Shown here: one piece after another, positions 5,696 through 6,028 of the stretch
Position numbering within the stretch: the stretch's first letter is position 1
Layout of the letters: the number at the start of each line of letters is the position of its first letter
Notes under the pieces: model-generated
Told to the model about the DNA's origin: nothing
Database searches by the model: none
What the model saw: the letters and a program-made list of their open reading frames with translations, nothing else
Translations under genes and position numbers: made by a program
DNA from: Crenothrix polyspora
Lineage (GTDB): Bacteria; Pseudomonadota; Gammaproteobacteria; Methylococcales; Methylomonadaceae
DNA: 6,028 bases
NCBI GenBank assembly: GCA_945903675.1
Contig: CAMDOP010000201.1
Location: forward strand, 1-6,028
Direction: 5' to 3'

Positions 5696-6028
5696 ATGAA
5701 TAAATCAGGTAATTATCCTTTATTAGAGGCCATCAACAGCCCCGCTGATGTGCGTAATTTAAGTAAAGATCAATTAAAGCCGTTGGCCAAAGAGTTGCGT
5801 GATTATTTAACCCATACCGTGAGTATATCCGGCGGTCATTTTTCAGCAGGACTGGGTACCGTTGAACTAACCGTGGCGTTACATTATGTCTTTAATACTC
5901 CCTCTGATCAATTAGTCTGGGATGTAGGCCATCAAGCTTACCCTCACAAAATACTCACCGGCCGTAAGAGTAGGATGACCACTATCCGGACTCGAGATGG
6001 TGTCTCTGCCTTCCCTAATCGTGCTGAG
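5696..6028 (+). CDS. dxs: 1-deoxy-D-xylulose-5-phosphate synthase, N-terminal part
   Basis: Dxs is the thiamine-diphosphate enzyme that joins pyruvate and glyceraldehyde-3-phosphate into DXP, the first and flux-controlling step of the MEP isoprenoid pathway. Only the first 111 codons of an expected 620 or so are here; the frame is open at the window edge. The family N-terminus is clear: LRDYLTHTVSISGGHFSAGLGTVELTVALHYV with the substrate/cofactor His48 (E. coli His49), then WDVGHQAYPHKILTGR with His79 (E. coli His80). The ATG at 5696 gives a family-like N-terminus and has AAGGA 12 bases upstream, a slightly long spacing; an in-frame TAA immediately precedes it, so no longer start is possible. 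It follows ispA in the conserved xseB-ispA-dxs order, with a wider gap than the tight spacing common in enterics. Confidence 0.97.
   Translation, partial: MNKSGNYPLLEAINSPADVRNLSKDQLKPLAKELRDYLTHTVSISGGHFSAGLGTVELTVALHYVFNTPSDQLVWDVGHQAYPHKILTGRKSRMTTIRTRDGVSAFPNRAE

Noticed and set aside
1..6028. tRNA or rRNA genes, CRISPR array, insertion sequence or prophage genes
   Set aside because: No cloverleaf, regularly spaced repeats, transposase or terminal repeats were seen; the window is filled by conserved chromosomal genes with short gaps.

Overview
The window reads as a stretch of gammaproteobacterial housekeeping chromosome with one methylotrophy gene in it. By protein similarity recalled from known families, the genes are pnp (5' end cut off), a formaldehyde-activating enzyme gene (fae) on the minus strand, prfC, xseB, ispA and the start of dxs. 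The RF3, PNPase, XseB, IspA and Dxs sequences look gammaproteobacterial. Fae belongs to tetrahydromethanopterin-linked C1 oxidation. A gammaproteobacterium that carries Fae and has fairly AT-rich DNA most simply suggests a methanotroph of the Methylococcales or a close relative; this is inference, and genus cannot be read from the window.

Layout. Positions 1-1895 hold the last 630 or so residues of polynucleotide phosphorylase. A strong GAAA-capped hairpin with T runs on both sides (1910-1937) lies between the convergent pnp and fae genes and can terminate both. fae occupies 2560 down to 1988. A 202-bp AT-rich divergent region (2561-2762) separates fae from prfC (2763-4343) and carries candidate promoters, a direct repeat and a palindrome. 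An 82-bp gap with a TATAAT box overlapped by a 16-bp palindrome leads into xseB (4426-4659). xseB overlaps ispA (4652-5548) by 8 bp. A 147-bp gap with an inverted repeat, a -10-like box and a 12-codon mini-ORF precedes dxs (5696 to the window edge).

How the genes relate. xseB-ispA-dxs is a conserved gammaproteobacterial order: Dxs starts the MEP isoprenoid pathway and IspA condenses its C5 products to farnesyl diphosphate, while XseB, the small exonuclease VII subunit, is a traditional passenger. PNPase (RNA turnover) and RF3 (release factor recycling) are unrelated core functions. fae stands alone, with no other H4MPT-pathway gene visible beside it.

No undescribed multi-gene system is evident. 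The most interesting points are an 18-residue N-terminal extension on Fae that begins exactly upstream of the usual family start, which is replaced here by Arg, and several operator-like palindromes and repeats in the intergenic regions.
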